NCBI GenBank assembly: GCA_022113835.1
Contig: JAILWY010000026.1
Coordinates: 9,575,001-9,639,000, forward strand
DNA length: 64,000 nucleotides
Direction: 5' to 3'
Source of the DNA: Atopsyche davidsoni
Lineage: Eukaryota; Arthropoda; Insecta; Trichoptera; Hydrobiosidae
The position numbers and the translations under genes were made by a program. Each line of letters opens with the position of its first letter. The first letter of the stretch is position 1. Under the pieces are notes generated by a model. That model did no database searches. It was not told where the DNA came from and saw nothing but the letters and a program-made list of their open reading frames with translations. Below, one piece after another: positions 60,826 to 64,000 of this stretch.

Positions 60826-63800
60826 GTAAGTGCTCAGATTTCCAACAAGGATCCCAGCCAGAAGGCATAGTTACTTAGATCACTCAGGAGTTCTACGGCC
60901 TACGCCTTTATTTCAATATCATATCACGCAACCTGGGAGCTACAAGATTTTTTTTTCTTACTTCCATATCGTTTTTAAAAATCACTAATCTCATAATATA
61001 TTGAAAAATGTCAGTTCGTCAGTATTATGATTTTAATAACATTTGACAACCGTGTATGAATTAATCATTCAAATAACAACTGACCAATTCTCTAATGATG
61101 GTTGATGAATGTGTCAATACTATGTGTAAATTTTTCGTACTATTTTTTTTTGGTCAACTCAAACAAAAACAAAGCCAGCATTTTAATTAAAAGTATAAAT
61201 AAGCTTAAAAAGTATAAATCAAAATAAGCTTTCATTATTAATTAATAAATATAAAACCCTATTAACTCACACACCTAATAAATGTGGTCTTTGTCCGAGA
61301 TGTGCACTAATAAAGACTTCAATTGAACTAGGTCAGATTTTATTGAGTGATTAAAATCTAAAATTATCTTTCAGTTTGTGAGCATTTATACGAATGCGTG
61401 CATTTTAGTCGGCTGTTAAAATGTTCACTTCAATTTATATGCCAGTCATAAAAAAATGTAAAATTTCAAGAGTTACATTATGTATATTCAGTGATATCCG
61501 GTGCAGCGCATTTTCGTGAATAAAAATAAATTATTTTTTACGTTTGAGTTTTTATACTTCGAATGAATATATTTTAAATTAAAAATGCCAATACGAACTG
61601 AAACAAAGCTCACTATGACACGATAAGCCTTTCTTAGGAGTTTTCCTTTCTCCTCCGACCGGCGCTGGCAAATGGGCTTTCAGTAATAGCGTAAAGGCTT
61701 CCCGGGCAGCTCCTCCTCCCCCCGGCGCCTGCCCTGCAGCCTGGCCGCGCTAAGCCGGCGTCATTGGCGAGATGAAAACCCTCATCTGCATCAAATGAAT
61801 TGAAAATTAATGCAAACTCGTCCACCGTAATATCATCCATGACGGCAGTGCGTTATTCCCTCATTTCCCCGACCGGCAGATGCCGCAAGTGGATTGTACA
61901 CGGGTGGGAGATCACTGTCAGTTTCGTCCACCGCTGTGGTTACCATACTGAGACAAATTAATATAATAATTTCACTATGCGAACGCTGTTTACTAATCGC
62001 ACATGTCTCTCAGATACAATGCAGACGTACGCTTCCTGTTAATACTATGTACTATTCAGTAGTAACTCTGAACCATCACTTCATATTTAATCATGTATTT
62101 TAGACAATTAAATATAACATCTTATTTATTTATATACTATTTTAAATATAATCATATTTATCTCAGAACATATTAATATATATATCTTTATTGCACAGCT
62201 ATTTCAAATGATGCAAATTTTAAATTCATTTCACTTTAATTATTGTTTGGTGCATCGGCATCGGTGGTTTAAAGCGGGCGATTCGAGTTCATCTTCAGCG
62301 TTTTTTCATCTTTACATGTTTAATACTTTTTAAATCATGAAAATTAGCCCGTTTGTAATGGATCTTGATATAATTTATATCTTGCTTACATTTCAAAAAA
62401 AAAAATTAATAAACCTTAAACTTAAACCGTAAATTTGATATTTATTTAAGGATCAATCGTAACACAAAGACTTTCATGAAGATCATCGTATCGTGATTTT
62501 AATTTACTTGGTATTTATTCTATAGAATTTCAAGGTGAATTATTACATTTTCCGATATCTTTTCTTTTCGTGAAAAACTTCCTAGAATAACGAAGATTTG
62601 TAATGTAATATTATGAGAATATCCCATTACATTTTCTCTGAAATCTTCATAAAACTCGTTTTCCCAGCGTATTGGTCAGTCAGTCAATTGTAACAATTTT
62701 CATACGTCCTTGAAATAAGAAATAAAATAAATTCTACCCTTTGACATTTGCTATCAATTTAAAATTCAAATGGTTCATTTAAATAAAAAGTTTTTTATTA
62801 TTCAATAAACATACCTTTTATAAATACAAGGAAATAAAAATAAATTTTAAAAAATGTCCAACGGGTCTATATACTTTTATCAAACATAATACAATTGAAC
62901 CACCGATACATCACTTTTATTAATTCTTTCAATGTACAACAGATTTTCCTCAAATAATTAATAAGAGTATTTTGTATTTCATAGTCAACAATTTATATTA
63001 GAAATTCACGATGCTGATAAACTTTTATTAAGAAATTTTATTTACGTATCAATGATTCTAATTTACAGTAGAAGAATTCAAGTTATGGTTAGTTTATTTT
63101 TAGTTATATATGTGATATTAATTACTTAATTTATTTAATATAAAAATTGACAAAACTTTAGGTATCCAATATGTTATAAACGCAACTTTTACAAAAAAAT
63201 AAATAAACCAACCAACAATAGATTTCAAGCACCATAAAGTTTCTTTTATTTGTGTCTCATAAATTTTCGCTAATTTTATTTATTATTTTTTTCCTCGGTC
63301 TTAATTTATAAAAAAAACGAATAGTTGTCGTAGTTAATTATAATTTAAGGCATTCTTCATATAAGTAATTTACGCATAACTTATTTTATTTTTAATATCA
63401 TTTTCACTTCATAATGTGAAATGGCATTTGCGTTCTTCTCGGTTAGTTCACATTGACTTTATTTACGTCAGTCTTCGTTGTATTATGATGTGCTGTTAAA
63501 TGTTTGAACACTTGGCGATGCAGCTGTGGTTACAAATTAATAACCAACGTCATTTCATAGCACTACATTACTCATACAATATAATATTTATATTCAGTGC
63601 ATCAAAGAGAACGACATAAGGACTTTAATTGTTTTTGAAATTAAAGTGTCCTTCGAATTAAAATATATCAACTTGTAATTTCACTAGCTCGTTAAACTGT
63701 ATAAAATTATCAAGAAATTTTAGGGTGCAATATTACTCTTCATTAAAATGCAAGTCTCCAAGTCTGGTAAAATAGAGAAGCCCTCAATTTGTTTTCAAAT

Positions 63801-64000
63801 TAATGCAAGTCGAGCTTTTAACAGGGGGTTGTTAGTCCAATATTAGGAAATACGACACTAATAGCTGTGTGGCTAAAATGTTCAATGGGTATGCTAATAA
63901 CATCTATTAATGGTTGTGATCGGGAGATAAATTTGCATAGTCAAAAATATGTATTTTTTTTAATTTCTTTTTCTTAATCAATAAAAAAAGATTGACTTCT
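60826..64000 (+). other. Gyc76C: Start of intron 5 of the Gyc76C-like gene, running off the window
   Basis: Begins gtaagt after exon 5 (phase 1). No acceptor followed by recognisable receptor sequence appears before 64000, so the next exon must lie outside. Apart from a GC-rich island at 61.63-61.92 kb the stretch is AT-rich; nothing else seen. Confidence 0.85.
61630..61925. promoter_or_regulatory. GC-rich island in intron 5, candidate regulatory element
   Basis: Stands out strongly from AT-rich intron 5. A CT/GC-rich part (61640-61760) is followed by an AT-rich homeodomain-like core (attgaaaattaatgcaaact, about 61799) and a second GC-richer part with ccgaccggcag. An antisense 68-codon frame across it has no recognisable domain and no splice context. 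Confidence 0.35.

Noticed and set aside
1..64000. CRISPR arrays, operons or other prokaryotic features
   Set aside because: No regularly spaced repeats with unique spacers, no dense coding and clear spliceosomal exons; the sequence is eukaryotic.

Overview
The window is animal nuclear DNA, most likely from a non-dipteran insect. Three things point there: long AT-rich non-coding stretches broken by short GC-rich exons with GT/AG boundaries, interstitial TTAGG-type repeats (the usual insect telomere unit, lost in Diptera), and an exon series whose translation matches the insect receptor guanylate cyclase Gyc76C. Lepidoptera is possible, but order and species cannot be fixed from this sequence.

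The only gene I can identify is the 5' part of a Gyc76C orthologue on the + strand. I assemble five coding exons: 32173-32199 (start codon, nine residues), 45025-45169 (rest of the signal peptide and mature N-terminus), 46909-47132, 57949-58071 and 60639-60825 (N-terminal part of the extracellular ANF_receptor ligand-binding domain). Phases agree at every junction (0, 1, 0, 0, then 1 leaving the window). Together they encode about 235 residues. The rest of the ectodomain, the membrane span, the kinase-homology domain and the cyclase domain lie beyond position 64000. Gyc76C is a membrane cGMP-producing receptor studied in Drosophila in semaphorin/plexin axon guidance, matrix and BMP-linked development, and renal/immune signalling.

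Positions 1-32 kb are upstream: no convincing gene, a few GC-rich islands that may be promoters or enhancers (notably 11.5-11.9 kb with four CACGTG boxes at an 8-bp period, 20.45-20.58 kb with a CRE palindrome, and 31.25-31.47 kb), simple repeats, a mariner-like MITE (9.0-9.2 kb) and a perfect 53-bp inverted repeat (9.4-9.57 kb). Intron 1 (32.2-45.0 kb) holds two unexplained protein-like open frames at 37.9-38.2 and 39.1-39.5 kb. Introns 2-3 hold a young inverted duplication (44.30-44.59 / 47.46-47.70 kb) that brackets exons 2 and 3, a 55-bp duplicated block, and TTAGG tracts interrupted by a short poly(A)-tailed insert. Introns 3-5 are mostly AT-rich with a few regulatory-looking islands.

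All calls come from reading the sequence; no database search or alignment was run. Repeat boundaries were counted by eye and may be off by a base or two.
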